From Ochotona curzoniae (taxonomy: Eukaryota > Chordata > Mammalia > Lagomorpha > Ochotonidae): a DNA stretch of 64,000 bases. The DNA lies in NCBI RefSeq assembly GCF_017591425.1, contig NW_024467083.1, positions 13,631,001 through 13,695,000 of the forward strand. The letters run 5' to 3'. Numbering within the stretch: position 1 is the stretch's first letter; each line of letters begins with the position of its first letter. A program made the translations under genes and the position numbers. Of this stretch, positions 51,687 through 64,000 are shown piece after piece. The notes beneath the pieces were generated by a model, which had not been told where the DNA came from, ran no database searches, and saw nothing but the letters and a program-made list of their open reading frames with translations.

Positions 51687-54600
51687 CCATTATCATTTTA
51701 TGATACAGTCCCATAGGTTCCTGGCATTTCCTTTATCCCAGCCCCAATTTTTCCCTCCCACCACCTAGTTCCTTTATATCATTACTGAAGTATAGTTCTT
51801 CATACAGAGTCATATGTTCATTATTGTGGGCATGAAAAATGGCAGAGAGTCCAGCATTCTATTATCAAGATATAGTAAATAGTCTCATTGTAAATCCATC
51901 TTTGTCTGGAAGTAGAAATGCATACTACATTGTATCCTCACATCTGGATATGCTAGTCTCCATTTCACAGCTAGTGTACATCCCATCAAATGAAAAGCCA
52001 CAAAACAAAATCAACGTCAGGAAGAAAAAAGAAATTAACACCATGAAGTTAAATAACATGCTACTAAATTACTAACTTGTAGAATCTTCTTGCAGAAAAT
52101 GATGCTACTGTATGATCTATGAGTCAATGAATGATTTAATCCAAAGAAAGTGTTTTGAAGAGATGAAACTAATAGAAAACATTAAAACCATGCGATCTAG
52201 TTTCTGATGATTTTTGTTGGTGAAATGTGCTTCTTCTAGACAACAAATAGATGGGTTTTGTTTTTTAATCCAATCTACTAATCTATGACGTCTGATTGAG
52301 TTTAAGCCATTTACATTCAGGGATAATATGAATGGGTGGTAATTTGGTCCTGTCATTTTAGGAATGGGTTGTTCATTGACTTTGTCTTCTGTTGTCATTT
52401 TACTGGGATGTTCTTCCCATTTGCCATTGGTTTTGGTGGGTGCTATTGCTCTTCTCTGTCAAGAGAACACCTTGAAGTATTATTTGTAGGGCAGGTTTTG
52501 AAGAGGCAAAAAAATTTTTAACTTTTCTTTACTCTGGAAGGATTTTATTTCATTTTCAAAGACAAAAGAAAGCTTTGCTGGATATGTTATCCTAGGCCGA
52601 CAATCTTTTTCTTTTAGAATCTGAAATATGTGACTCCATTCTCTTCTTGCCTGTAGAGTTTCCTGTGAGAGATCTCCTGTGAATTTAATCAGCATTCCTT
52701 TATATGTCAATTGATTTTATTCACGTGCACATTTAAGGATCTTTCCTTGTGTTCAATTGAAGAGAGCTTGATGATCATGTGTCTTGGTGAAGATCACTTT
52801 TGATCAGGTCTGTTGGGAGTTCTGTGATCTTCCTGGAGGTTGTGTCCCAATTCTTTCTCTGGATTAGGGAAATAGTCGTTTATTATTTCATTAAATGTAT
52901 TTGTAACACAAGTTTTTCTTTCTGCATCTTCTGGGACTCCCATAAAACTTACATTTGGCCTCTTGATAGTATATTTCAATTCTTTTTTTTTAAAGATTTA
53001 TTTTATTTTTATTGGAAAGGCAGATATACAGAGATCTTTCATCCGATGATTCACTCCCCAGGCGGCTGAACGGCTGGAGCTGAGCCAATCCGAAGCTAGG
53101 AGCCTCTTCCAGGTCTCCCACGTAGGTGCAGGGTCCCAAGGTCTTAGGCTGTCCTGGACTGCTTTCCCGGGCCACAGACAGGGAGCTGGATGGGAAGCGG
53201 GACTGCCGGTACTAGAAACGGCGTCCATATGGGATCTCGGTGCATGCAAGGCGAGGACCTTAACCACCGCACCATCGTGCCAGGCTCTCAATTCTTGTAT
53301 ACCTTTTTTGGCCTGATCCAGCTCTGCTTCCAGGTTTTTGTTTGTTACCACCGATGACAGAAAATATCTTCCAGTTCTGAGATTCTTTCTTCTGCTTGCT
53401 TCATTCTATTTTGGAGAATCTCTACTGCACTTTTAATTTGCTCTATTGTGCTCTTAATTTTTGGTATATCAGCCATGATTTGCTTTACTGCTGCTATTGC
53501 TTTGTAAAATATTCCTTAGATTTTTTGAACTCTTGTACATGCTTCTCATTGTTGATCAGAAACTTTAAAATGAGTTCTCTGAATTCTGTGTGCCCCATTT
53601 TAACTCTGAGGTCAGCATAAGGTCTTGCTCCATGGCAGGGGAGTTTTCAGTAATATTTATTGTTCCTTTGTCTCTTCTTTTGTTCTTGGTCATTGTATTT
53701 CTGGCTAGCAAAGTCTTTTCCTTGAGGCAGGTTTCTAAGCTGTGTCACCCACAGATCTACAGTTTGATTTTACTTATTGCGGTTGGTATATATCTCTTTG
53801 CTTGCAGCCAATTGTGCCACTCCTTCCAGCGCGTTTCAGATCTGGCTTTTTATCTTAGATTTGCACAAAGAACTCTGTAGCTTCAACTCCTGGCTCACCA
53901 GTCTCCACCTCCTGTGATATCTTGCTGAGGTTGCACTGTTTTCTCTGCAAACTTTGTCTCTCTTTCAGTTGGAGTAGGTCCCAGGATTAGGGAGACACAA
54001 GGTGTCCTATATAGCTGGTTGTTGGTGGCCTTGATCTTGCTGGAACATGTTGGACGTTAGGTCTGGGTGCCACACGGACTTATTTTGACCCATATGATGC
54101 CACAGTCGGTATTATTTTCTTGTGGGACTAGTGCAATCCAGTGAAGTCAGTTAGTTCTCGCAAGTTCAGCACATGCGCAGTTCACTGTTGTCCCCTTCTG
54201 TCCTAAAGCTTTTGCCACGCTGTACAAAATGGTGCCTGACGTACCACTACTAGAGTTCTTGATCTGTTGGCCATCAGGTCTGAGGGCTACCCAGACCCGT
54301 CTCGGGTGGAACCTGTAGAATACCACGTTGTTGCAGTTCACTAAGTCAGAAAAGAGTTCACTCCCATCTCAGCATATGCTCAGTCCTTTCCCTTGCCTTT
54401 GCCTCCTTATGCAAAATAGCGCCCAATTAGGCTCTAGGGGGCTGACTGGGCTGTGAAGTCCACCCTATTCTCACACTACCCATCTGGGATCTGCTGCTCT
54501 GTCTCTGCTCCTGGTCAAATCAAACAGACCAACAGGACAGACAGTTCTTTGGGTTCACCTCCGAATCTCCCAGTGAAAGTCCCTTCCCACCTGGTTGCTG

Positions 54601-54838
54601 ATGGAGTTCTGGCTACTGGTGGAGTTCAAATTGTTATTAGCTGAATGTGGCTGGATTATCATTCACTGTAACACCACACTGTTGTGTCTGCTGCTTTCCT
54701 GTGTCTGTCAGTCTCCAGGTACCCCTCTGCTGTTGTGCTGTCCTTTCCTATTTCCTTGAATGTGTCCTTTCTGCTTCATCCTGATTAAATGTTTGTCCAG
54801 CTGTTTAAACAGGCCCTTACCCTATTCTGCCATCTTGA
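51640..54838 (-). mobile_element. L1 with intact 5' end but internal deletion
   Basis: Read on the minus strand it starts near 54838 with ACTCAAGATGGCAGAATAGG, the usual L1 5' end. A 5' UTR of about 1.1 kb follows. ORF1 begins at 53693 with a coiled-coil part and then ETLQARREW and RPNVSFMGVPED-type blocks. ORF2 begins at 52398 (FILSLNVNGLNSIRRHRL). ORF2 homology stops near 52198, and L1 3' UTR text follows within about 100 bp. The endonuclease remainder, RT and C-terminus are missing. A SINE interrupts ORF1. The element is dead. Confidence 0.85.
52985..53287 (-). repeat. C-SINE inserted in L1 ORF1
   Basis: An antisense, well-preserved SINE flanked by TCAATTCTT at 52976-52984 and 53288-53296, a 9-bp duplication. 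It therefore postdates the L1. Confidence 0.92.
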
Positions 54839-54924
54839 GTCTCCTCCTCTTTTTTGATCTTTTAAGTCCTGCCACTGAAGATCCTTCAGCGCACATGTAA
54901 TATAGTTTTCCAACTGTAAAATGA

Positions 54925-55255
54925 ATGGCTCCCAATTGTGGTGCTGTGAGAGATTATGGGACTTTAAAAATATGTGGTCTACTGTAGGTGGTAAGGTCCA
55001 GCTCAAGCAGGGCTTTAGGAAGATTCTCATGAGATATTGTTTAATTCTTGTGAGAATACATTTTCATAAAAGAGTAACCTTGACTCTTGGATCCCTCTGC
55101 CATTCCCTCACACAATGACATCCGTTTTGAGATCCTCACTGGACAATGAATATATGCAGCTGTCTGAGTTGAAGGTTCCAGCCTGCCAAACATGAGCTAC
55201 ATGAGCCCTTTCATATACTATTTAGACTCAATAATTTGGTATTGCAGCAATCCAT
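54925..55255 (+). mobile_element. ERVL-MaLR LTR remnant
   Basis: Sense text such as TTGTGAGAATACATTTTCATAAAAGAG, a TCTGAGTTGAAGGTTCCAGCC block and a terminal TTTGGTATTGCAGCAA resembles MST-type LTRs. Nothing is recognised from 55260 to 56220. Confidence 0.55.
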
Positions 55256-56229
55256 GATGCCACTGATTTCCTTCTCTTTACTTCATTTTCTTTTGCTACC
55301 TTTTTAAAGGCAAATATCAGATTTTTCATCACAATCCCCGCATTCTTAACTTAATTGATTTTCACCTCTGTACTGTCCAGTTTCCATCATTATCTTATTG
55401 ATTCCTTTCTTGTCAATGTGTTTAATGAAATCTGTGTTACAAATCCAATGCACACCTTTACCCTCATTTTACTCTGCTTAATAGAGGTATTCAGTGTTCT
55501 CTCTTCTGCTGTTATGATTTTGTACTTTTCTAGTTTCTTCTTTTTTACTGATTATATTTTTCACATTGTTTTACTGGGTCATCTTTGTCATGTTTTACCT
55601 AAGGCTACATTTATTTTTAATTCTATTTTTTTTCTATTTTTCTCCAGATGGTTACAGTTTTTTCATGGATCTTAAAAACTGATTTGTAATTCTAATGCAG
55701 AACTTTTCTTGAACTTCTGTTTTCGTATTTCCAAACAAATTTTTGTTATGTAAATATTTCTCACATACCTCAAACTTGTGATATCTGAAACAGAAGCTTC
55801 AGTTTATTACTTAACACCAAACTTATACTGAGCCCACATGCTAACTGCTTACTCAGAAACTTAAACTATTATTTAGCATTGTAATCCAAAAATAGATGTC
55901 ATTTTGAATCATCTGCTCTTATGTTTGTCAGAACCAATCAAGCCCCAAATCATTTAGTTTATTTGAATATATCTTGCTTGATTTTTTTCTTTTCTCTCTC
56001 TTTACAGTCACTATCTAGCCATCTCTTCTGTGAATATACAAAATTTACAGGGATTTTTTTTAAATGTCAGAAAATAACCACCACCACTACTATAGCATTT
56101 TCAAAGTCCAACCTTTGGGTGACAGATCACTTTTGGATTTAAGTCCAAAATTTTTTCAAAATTCTTGATTAGCCTGCATTTGATGCTTCACCTCACATTT
56201 TAAACTTCTGATCTCTAGCCAAGATACTT

Positions 56230-57467
56230 TTCGTTATGCAAGCATAACATGATCCCCCAAGTCCTTCAAAATGAATTCAAAGAACTTTCTGCTCCTTTGC
56301 CTTGAAATGCTCTTTTCTAGGGTATCATGGCATTATAGTATAGGCAATGGTAGGTAGTATAGTATTCTATTGTCAAGGTGTGTTAAACAGTTTTCATTGG
56401 GATTTCTCTTTTTATCCAGAAGAGATGCATAGTACAATATATCTTCACTTCCCAGTATGCTAGTCTCAACTACACAGTTAATCTATGAGAATATACTTGA
56501 CATGTTTATTTATATATTTATTTATCTTGTATTTTGCATGGAGGTTTCATTATATCAGAGAGAATATATGATATTTACCTTTTAGGGTTGGCTTCTTTTA
56601 CTAATCATAATGATCTTTAGTTAGGATCATTTTATTGCAAATGGTAGACTTTCATTCTTTTTAATTGCTGAGTATTCTTCCACGAAGTAGATATATTAAA
56701 TTCTTTATCCATTACTCTTTCCATAGGAATCTGGGTTGTTTCCATGTCTTCACCATTTTACATCATGCCACTATAAATATAGGGTTGCAGGTCACTTTAT
56801 CATGTATAGATTTTACTTTGTTTGGCTATAGCCTCAGGAGTGGGATAGCTGGATCATGTTGTAGATCAATTTTTAGTTGTTTTAGCATTCTCTGCACTGA
56901 CTTCTATAGTTGTTACACTAGCTTACACTCCCACCAACAGTGGAGAAGAGTGTCTCCCCATATCCACACCAGCAGGTGTTGTTGGAAGAGTTATGAATCT
57001 GGGCTAAGTGAAGTATACTCTCAATGAATGTGATTTTAATTTCTAATTCTCTGATAGCTAGGGTTTCTGAAAATTTTTATTATGTATATTAACCACTTGA
57101 ATTTGTTTTTTAAATGCCTGCTCATGTGCTTGGCTATGTCTTCACAGGGTTGTTTATTTTGCTTTCCTTGAGTTTCTGAAGCTCTTTGTAAATCCTGGAT
57201 GCTAGTCCTCTGTCTGTTGTGTGTGTAAGGGTTTTTTTTTTTCTCGTTTTCTTGTGTGATTCTTCATCTTGTTGATCATTTCCTTTCTGCACAGAAAATT
57301 CTTTAATGTACTGCCAGTTGCTCATTTTGTCGTTGACTCCCTGTACTTTTGGTCACTTTTCTAACAAATCTTTCTCAATGCCTTTAGCTTCTGAAGTGCT
57401 TCCTATACTTTCCTCAAAAGTTTGATGGCTTCTAGTTGCAGATTTAGGTCCTTAACCATTTAGAGCT

Positions 57468-57508
<41 letters not shown>

Positions 57509-58640
57509 AAGCAAAAGGTGGGGTCTCACTTTTTGCTTCTGCAGGCTGCTACCGATTTGTTCCAATAGCATTTGCTAAAGAGGCTGATCTTTTCTTTTTT
57601 TTTTTTTTCCTCTGGAATTATTTTCTGTTTTCTTGCTAAAGATTAGTTGGCTGTACATGTGTGGCATCACATCTGGGGTTTCTATTCTGTTCCATTGAAC
57701 TTTTCTGTTTTTATATCAGTACCAGATTTTTTTTATTCCCACACCTTGTAGGTATGTCTTGAGGTCTGGAATTATGATTCTTCCAGTTTTACTTTTATTC
57801 TTCAAGATAACTTTGGCTATTTGTGGTCTATTGTATTTCCAGATAATTTTAATATCATCTTTTCTATTTCTGAGAAGAAAATTGCTGGGATTTTGATTGG
57901 AATTGCATTGAATCTGTGTATGACCTTTGGTAATATAGGCATAGTGATGATAATTTTTTCTATCAGTCCAGGAACACAGTAAATTCCTCCCAGATTTAAT
58001 GTCTTCTATTTCAGTTTTTTCTTGTTTTAAGATTTTCTTCATAGAGGTTTTCCACATTTTTGGTTAGGTTAATTCCAGGGTATTTTGATTCTTTTTTGCT
58101 CTCTTAAAGAGGATTAAACCTATAAGTTCTTCCTCAATCATACAGTCATTTGCATATCCTAGAGCTGTTGATTTATGTTTATTACTTTTGTACCCTGCCA
58201 CCTTGCCAAATTCTCGTATGAGTTCCAATATTTTTCTTATTGAGTCTTTTGATTTTCCTTTATTTAGGATCATGTCATCTGTGTGTTTCCACTTAAAATT
58301 CCTTTCATTTCTTTTTTTTTTTTGCATAATAGCTAGGCAAGGACATTGAATACTAGAGGTCAAAATGGACATTGTCTAAATCCAGATAATGCAAGAACTT
58401 CCAGTCTTCCCTCATTCAGTATGATGCTAGCATTGAATTTTTTGATTTTGTAGTGGAATATTTCTTCTAAGCCTATCATGCTTAGGGTTTTTAGCATGAA
58501 GTGGTACTGGATCTTATCAAAGTCCATCTCTGCATTTATTCAGATGATCATATTGTTAATCTTCAATTTGTTGATGTGGTAAATCATATTTATTGATTTA
58601 TTTTAGCATCTAGTCCTATATGAGCATTTTGGACAGGGTT
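56230..58640 (-). repeat. L1 3' half (RT to 3' UTR)
   Basis: Minus-strand frames give RT text (DDMIL, VAGYKSNKHKS) around 58372-58064 and ORF2 text ([25 protein letters not shown]) around 58057-57716. The 3' UTR block shared with other copies lies near 56340-56480. The RT active-site region is degenerate, and stops and frameshifts are frequent. It contains a T35 run. Confidence 0.8.
57470..57504. repeat. T35 homopolymer
   Basis: Thirty-five consecutive T on the plus strand inside the L1 body. Length is probably unstable and prone to assembly error. Confidence 0.95.
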
Positions 58641-58844
58641 AGATGAGATGCTCCAAATTAAATCAGGATACTCTGTGCTTTAGTTCTTAACACTAATATG
58701 TATTGTGGGAAACTAATGTTTTGCTCTTCACTGAAAGCTCAGTCTCAGGACAGCATCCATAATAAACATGGTAGTACAATAATTATTTGTAAAATAAATC
58801 ATGAGAGTGAAAGAAACAAAAAAATTAAAATTTAGATTATTTAA

Positions 58845-59335
58845 ATTGCTCGCCTGCAAGCTAGAGAGACAGAGTAAAAGATTAAAAGATGTCCTAGCTT
58901 GCTGGTTCACTTCTCAAATGCTAACAAATTTTGGCTGAACTAAGCTAAATACAGAAGCTAGAAATTCAGTCTGGGGAGTCCCATAGGGTGGCAGAAACAC
59001 AATTACTTGCGCCATCACCTGTTACCTTGGAAAGGCGGATATACAGAGAGGAAGGGAGTCAGAGAGGAAGATCTTCCATCCTATGATTCACTCCCCAAGT
59101 GACTGCAATGGCTGGTGCTGTGCCCATCTAAAGCCAGGAGCCGAGAACCTCCCCCAGGTCTCCCAAGTGGGAGCAGGGTCCCAAAGCTTTGAGCCATCCT
59201 TGACTGCCTTCCCAGGCCATAAGCAGGGAGCTGGATTGGAAGTAGGGCCGTCGGGATTAGAACCGGTGATTTTATGGGATCCTGAGGCATTCAAGGCGAG
59301 GACCATAACCACTATGCCATTGCACCGGGCCGGAA
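58845..59335 (-). repeat. Old C-SINE fragment followed by a younger one
   Basis: 58845-59025 is a decayed antisense copy. 59028-59335 is a well-preserved antisense copy lacking its T-rich tail (starts TTGGAAAGGCGGATATACAG, ends CACCGGGCCGG). Confidence 0.8.
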
Positions 59336-59597
59336 TAAGGTAAATCTTTAAATTGTTAAACAGGTTAAATCTTAAATGGGTTTAAATGTTCTATATTATT
59401 AAAAGAAAAACAGTATAGCTTTTGCAAAATACAAAATAATCCTAAAAAGTCAAGTTTAAGAATATTTGTACTTTGTACTGATGAATGTACCAAAATAAAT
59501 TCTGTTCATTTGAAATTGACTAGAAAATTTTACGATAGTTTAAATTAGTCTCAATTGTTCTAGTTTGTTTGAATCTTACATTTTAATTTTTTAAAAA

Positions 59598-59920
59598 GAT
59601 TTATTTATTTTTATTGTTAAGTCAGATATACAGAGAGGAAGAGAGACAGAGGAAGCTTTTTTTTCAGATGATTCACTCTCCAAGTGACCACCATGGTTGG
59701 TGCTGTGCCAGTCCGAAGCCAGGAGCCAAGCACTTCCTCCAGGTCTCCCACACAGGTGCAGGGTCCCAAAGCTTTGGGCCATCCTCGACTGCTTTCCTAG
59801 GCCACAAGCAGGGAGCTGGATGGGAAGCGGGGCTGCCAGGATTAGAACCAGCACCCATATGGGATCCCAGCACATTCCAGGTGAGGACTTTAGCCGCTAG
59901 GCCACGCTGCCAGGCCGCAG
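59598..59920 (-). repeat. C-type SINE, well preserved
   Basis: Antisense: AGATTTATTTATTTTTATTG, CACACAGGTGCAGGGTCCC and ending CTGCCAGGCCGC. It is young, with CpGs preserved. Confidence 0.9.
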
Positions 59921-59934
59921 TTTCTTTATTTGAT

Positions 59935-61420
59935 AGTAAATATATATATATTTGAAAAGTAGCTACAGAGAAAACCAGATAAAATAAATGTGATTTATAC
60001 TTTCTTGCTCAGAATCAGAAAGTTTCAGAATGAACTATTCAAGAGCTCCAAATAAAACCATATTTTAAGAAAAAGAGAGAGGGAGGGAGACTTGATATAT
60101 GAAAGGACCTTTAAGGTCTTTCACAAGAAATTGAAAAGATGGGTAAATACACAGTCTGTTTGCTCTTTTTGTCCTTGAATATCAACTCTGAAATAGAACA
60201 AACAGAAGAAAGAGACATGTGGTTCAGAGATAATCAAATAATCCTGTTTTAAGTAGAAATAATATTTTGAAAAGTTAGAGCTCCAAAGTACACACTTGGA
60301 TTTGGATTAAAACAATTTATTATTCTCCTATAGCTATAAATTTGCCAAATTCTATTACCTATTTTTAATACATTTAATACATTTGAGTTAGAAAATAATT
60401 ATATTGTCACAATCAATTCCATCAGAGATTTTAAAACTCTCAACTCTTGCTTCTTTATTTGTAAACGTAATAATAACTACTCTTTTCAATTGCTGTATTA
60501 AATGAGAAATTTCACATAGTAGAGATTATTTCTAGGTAAATGCCTACTACATTATTTGTTCAGTACATATGTGTCTCTTGTTCCCAATACTAAGACCTGG
60601 CAATCGGATACTCTCATAAATGCTTGCTCAAAGAAAATTAAATCAAACTCATTAGAACTGAAATAGAAAGTGGTATTATGCTTACCCTTTCTTAAAATCT
60701 TGCCCTGTTAAGTCTTTGTGCACTTATTTGAAAGCTATGTGATAGAAAATTACTCTCTTGGGTTCACTATTAATTCTAATTCAGTCCCAGGTCAAAGGAT
60801 TTGTAGGAATTTCTAATTCTTAATATAATTTCTATGAACCAATTTAAATTTTAATGATTATAAAAATTTTCACCAAATAATTTTTAACCCAGAGATATTG
60901 GCTCTTGATGGGGAAGACTCATTAATTATGCTGTTGTTATTTTCTAACCGCTAAATATCAGTCACTGTCTACTACGTCATGCTCAAGTTAAAGCTAAAAA
61001 GACTGTTCTTAATGCTAAGATCTAGATTAATCCTTTCCACTTAAAGATCACTCAGAAGATTACAATAAAATATTTGCTTTTACTTAATAGTAACATAAAT
61101 TTCAGCAGTGTACAACCTTATGGGCGTAAAACAGCATGGATACTCCAAAAGGATTATGGAAAAATAGGATCAAAACGTGAGTCTACTGTGGAGAATACAT
61201 TTTGACATCCATGCAAGTTTCTCTCACAATTCTTGTTTTCCATGAATTTTATGAAATGCCCTGAGAGAATGCTTCCTTTCCTTCCAGAAATTGTATATTT
61301 TCCAATGAGTAAGAATCTTGTACACTGACTGTTTTTCATCAAAGCAAAAATTAATCTAATTTGTAACAAGAACACATTGACCATTTAAAAAACATTTGAT
61401 TTATTTTATATATTTTGTAA
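59935..61420. other. Gene-free AT-rich stretch
   Basis: Nothing recognisable apart from a short (AT)n near 59941. Confidence 0.45.
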
Positions 61421-61424
61421 GAAT

Positions 61425-61795
61425 GGCTCAGCATGATAGTCTAGTGGCTAAACCATTGCCTTGCATGTGCTGCCGGGATCCCATATCAGTGCTGGTTCCT
61501 GTCCTGGCTGCTCCAATTCCCATCCAGCTACCTGCTTGTGGCCTGGGAAAACAGTAGAGGATGGTCCAAAATCTTGGGACCCTGTATCCATGTGGGAGAC
61601 CCAGAAGAAGCTCGTGGCTCTTGGCTTTAGATTAGCTCAGTTCTGGCCATTGTGGCCACTTGTGAAGTGTATCAGTGGATGGATGATCTTTCTCTCTGTC
61701 TCCCCTTCTCTTTGTATATCTGCTTTTCCAATAAAATAAAATAAAATAAAATAAAATAAAATAAAATAAAATAAAATAAAATAAAATAAAATGAA
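61425..61795 (+). repeat. C-type SINE with (AAAAT)n tail
   Basis: Sense: GGCTCAGCATGATAGTCTAG head, GGATCCCATATCAGTGCTGG core and an expanded AAAAT pentamer array from about 61731 to 61795. Confidence 0.88.
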
Positions 61796-62149
61796 ATAAT
61801 TAAGAAGAAAACCAGAAGTTTTATAAAAATGTTCAGTTTTTAGTTGTCTGCTGTAATACCACACGTTAATAATCTAAAAAATGTAACATATGACAACACA
61901 CGTTTACATTTTATGCTGCCAAATTTGCAGGTTATTTGAGGTAGTTCTGCTTCAAATTCTTTACTTACCTCAATAGGTACACACTATCTGGATGAAAATG
62001 AGACACATGGACAACATTGGTACAATCAACTTTGTGTATTTTTACAGGAAAAAATACAAATCTTGTAGCAGAAGATGTGGATGCATGATTCTTCAACACT
62101 GAGGGAGAAAAAGCTGGCAATACCAAAGGTAAATAAAAAGAAAAAATCA

Positions 62150-62720
62150 CACTGATAGACACTCCATAGACTCAGCAACATCGGGAGGAGTGACTCGAAT
62201 ATTTTCCCGGAGATCGTTGAGACCCTGCCAGTTTGGACCTGGTTCCACCTTGGGTGCCTGCTTCCCCTGGGTCTCATCCTCCTTCCAGCACCTTGTATTG
62301 GCTCTTATTGTCCACCAATCCACTGTAATCCCATAACGCTGTCTCCACCTCGCCAAGGTAACCTCATGACATTGTGCCTGACAGCCCCATCTGCCAATCC
62401 CTTGTTTTGCTCCTTTTCCTAATCCTCACCCAGAGCTTTACCTACCAATCCCTTTGGCCCCCCAAATCCTATGCTTCAGGGCCCCATGTTGCTCACCAAG
62501 GATCACAAAAAGGCACACACCCTTGTGCATGCTTGCACACTGCTTCTTGTTTGCCTACTACCCATTCCCTGGGAGCCTCTTCCTGCCACTATGGCAAGAG
62601 ACACCTCTTTCCATCTCTCCCTCTCTGCCCCCACTCTTCTACCTTCCTTGCTAGAATAAAACCTTTTGCGTGGATTGCTTGTTCTGGTGTTTCAGTTTGT
62701 GGCAGCAAATTGAAAGTTTT
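62150..62720 (+). mobile_element. Probable solo LTR
   Basis: A GC-richer 570-bp block contains several CCAATCC-type boxes and CTTGCTAGAATAAAACCTTTT, a poly(A) signal resembling gammaretrovirus-class LTRs. A short U5-like end follows. No internal genes are adjacent, and a clean target duplication was not found. Confidence 0.55.
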
Positions 62721-62739
62721 TTTTTTCTGACTAAAGCTT

Positions 62740-63595
62740 AAACCAAAAGAGATAACAAGTGTGTCAAATGAAAATTGTATATCCATATACTATTCAATAC
62801 CCTAACATTATGATTGTGTAGTTTCTTTTCACGACAATTATCATGGACATCAACAACATTTAGCTATATTTTCTAGGCCAATCTGTAACAGGAGTTTTCA
62901 AATAGACATATGAACAATGTTTTTTTTTTTTGATTTAACCTGCCAAGTATCATTTCCTCTTTATGGATAATAGTGAATTAATCTTCTGGTGTTCCCTAAC
63001 CCCGGGACCATGGCTCTCCCATGTTGCAGAAGCACAGTTGCCTTCATTTTTCAGCATCATTGATGCTGGAATGTGGTTTATGTAGAGCAGTCACAGCATT
63101 TTCATTGCTCTGTGCTGTCCTTGGTTCAAAAATGGATTATAAACCAAGCCAAATCAATGGGACTTGTACTCAAACTGTTGGGAAAGAGGTGCACAAACTA
63201 TTGAGAAAGAGGAGCATCTTATCTCTCTCTTTCAATTCCTTGCTGCAGTAAAAGTAAGGTTTGCATTGTAAATAGACAACATTGTGAACTTAACACTTTA
63301 ACATAGGTGCATTTTTAAAGTCTAATGTGAAGTTTCGCATTACCAGATAGTTTTTCAAAAGTAAAATTGATTTACAAAATGTCATGAAGCTCATTGGCTA
63401 TTACCCAGGCATTTCAAAATAAATCTGCAATCACTGTTATTTTGTGCTATGTGAACAAACAGGTCAGGTTTAATAAGACTGAACTTATTTTGTTAAGAAA
63501 ATATCGCATGTAAAGTTATACTTAAATAGTAGAATGATAGACATGTGACTGCTTAACAAGAATTATACTACTGCAATAGTATGGAGGAAATTAGT
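62740..63595. other. Gene-free AT-rich stretch
   Basis: No gene or clear repeat is recognised. Confidence 0.4.
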
Positions 63596-63597
63596 GT

Positions 63598-63680
63598 GAG
63601 GGAGGGTATTTGGGGAGCAGAAAGGGGAAATCCCAGAGCCTATGGAACTATATTATAAACTAATAAAAATAATACCACAA
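63598..63680 (+). repeat. L1 3' terminus
   Basis: GGAAATCCCAGAGCCTATGG and the AATAAAAATAATACC tail match, in sense, the 3' end of the L1 seen at 51.65 kb. Confidence 0.6.
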
Positions 63681-63837
63681 TAGAAAAAGGGAAAATAGCT
63701 CATTGTAATTTATTTTTCCACCATATGGAATCATGGCACATATAAGAAAGGATATAGCCACTGAGACATCATGCTGGACCCCAACATATTCCTTTTTGTA
63801 AGATAAAGAGTCCAATGTTATACAACTAGACTCCAGT

Positions 63838-64000
63838 CTTTTGATTTTATTACTATTATTATTTTATGATACAATTCCATAGTCTTTGGGATTTCCCTTA
63901 CCCCTTCAACCAATTTTCCCCTCCCCACTAAGTTCCCCTATGCGATTACAATAGTATGATTCTTCATAAACAATTATAAGTACATCATTACAGACATGAA
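63838..64000 (-). repeat. L1 3' UTR, cut by window end
   Basis: ATTATTATTTTATGATACA followed by CCATAGTCTTTGGGATTTCCC is the antisense L1 3' terminus. The element continues past the window. Confidence 0.75.

Noticed and set aside
53590..53880. 96-codon plus-strand frame with membrane-like segments
   Set aside because: It is the antisense strand of the L1 ORF1 start and 5' UTR.
62374..62730. 118-codon plus-strand frame
   Set aside because: It lies inside a probable LTR. It ends in poly-Phe from a T-run and has no homology.

Overview
The window is nuclear DNA of a lagomorph, most likely a pika (Ochotona). The evidence is two intron-containing mammalian genes in the conserved RNPC3-amylase order, plus dozens of tRNA-derived C-type SINEs of the lagomorph type and L1 fragments that share one 3' UTR type. 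Species is inferred from remembered repeat sequence, not from a search. There are no bacterial, phage or CRISPR features.

Region 1 (1-19.5 kb) holds the 3' two thirds of RNPC3 on the plus strand. It encodes the U11/U12-65K protein of the minor spliceosome. Eleven coding exons can be placed with intact frame and splice sites. They encode about 397 C-terminal residues, including the C-terminal RRM; RRM1 and the promoter lie upstream of the window. The last coding intron looks U12-type, with a GTATCCTTT donor and a CCTTAAT branch site. Just after the stop codon there is a strong U2-type donor. About 1 kb further lies a 3' splice site followed by two tandem GTATCCTTT copies. This is the architecture of the U11-binding splicing enhancer (USSE) by which U11/U12-65K levels are known to be autoregulated.

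Region 2 (19.5-43 kb) is a gene-free, AT-rich, repeat-laden spacer. It contains C-SINEs, an old plus-strand L1, MaLR LTR remnants, a (TG)20 tract, a purine-rich tract and an unassigned GC-richer block at 33.3-34.15 kb.

Region 3 (43-50 kb) is one complete amylase gene on the plus strand. Ten coding exons encode 511 aa with all catalytic, chloride and calcium residues present. The proximal promoter has a TATA box and a PTF1-like bipartite site, which suggests pancreatic expression. No second amylase copy is present.

Region 4 (50-64 kb) is gene-free. It holds an internally deleted minus-strand L1 that keeps its 5' UTR and ORF1, a MaLR LTR, a second minus-strand L1 3' half, several C-SINEs, a probable solo LTR and L1 3' ends.

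The two genes are not functionally linked. Their adjacency is the conserved mammalian synteny of the amylase locus. The notable system is the RNPC3 self-regulatory splicing module. It is known in other animals, so it is not new, but it is clearly visible here.
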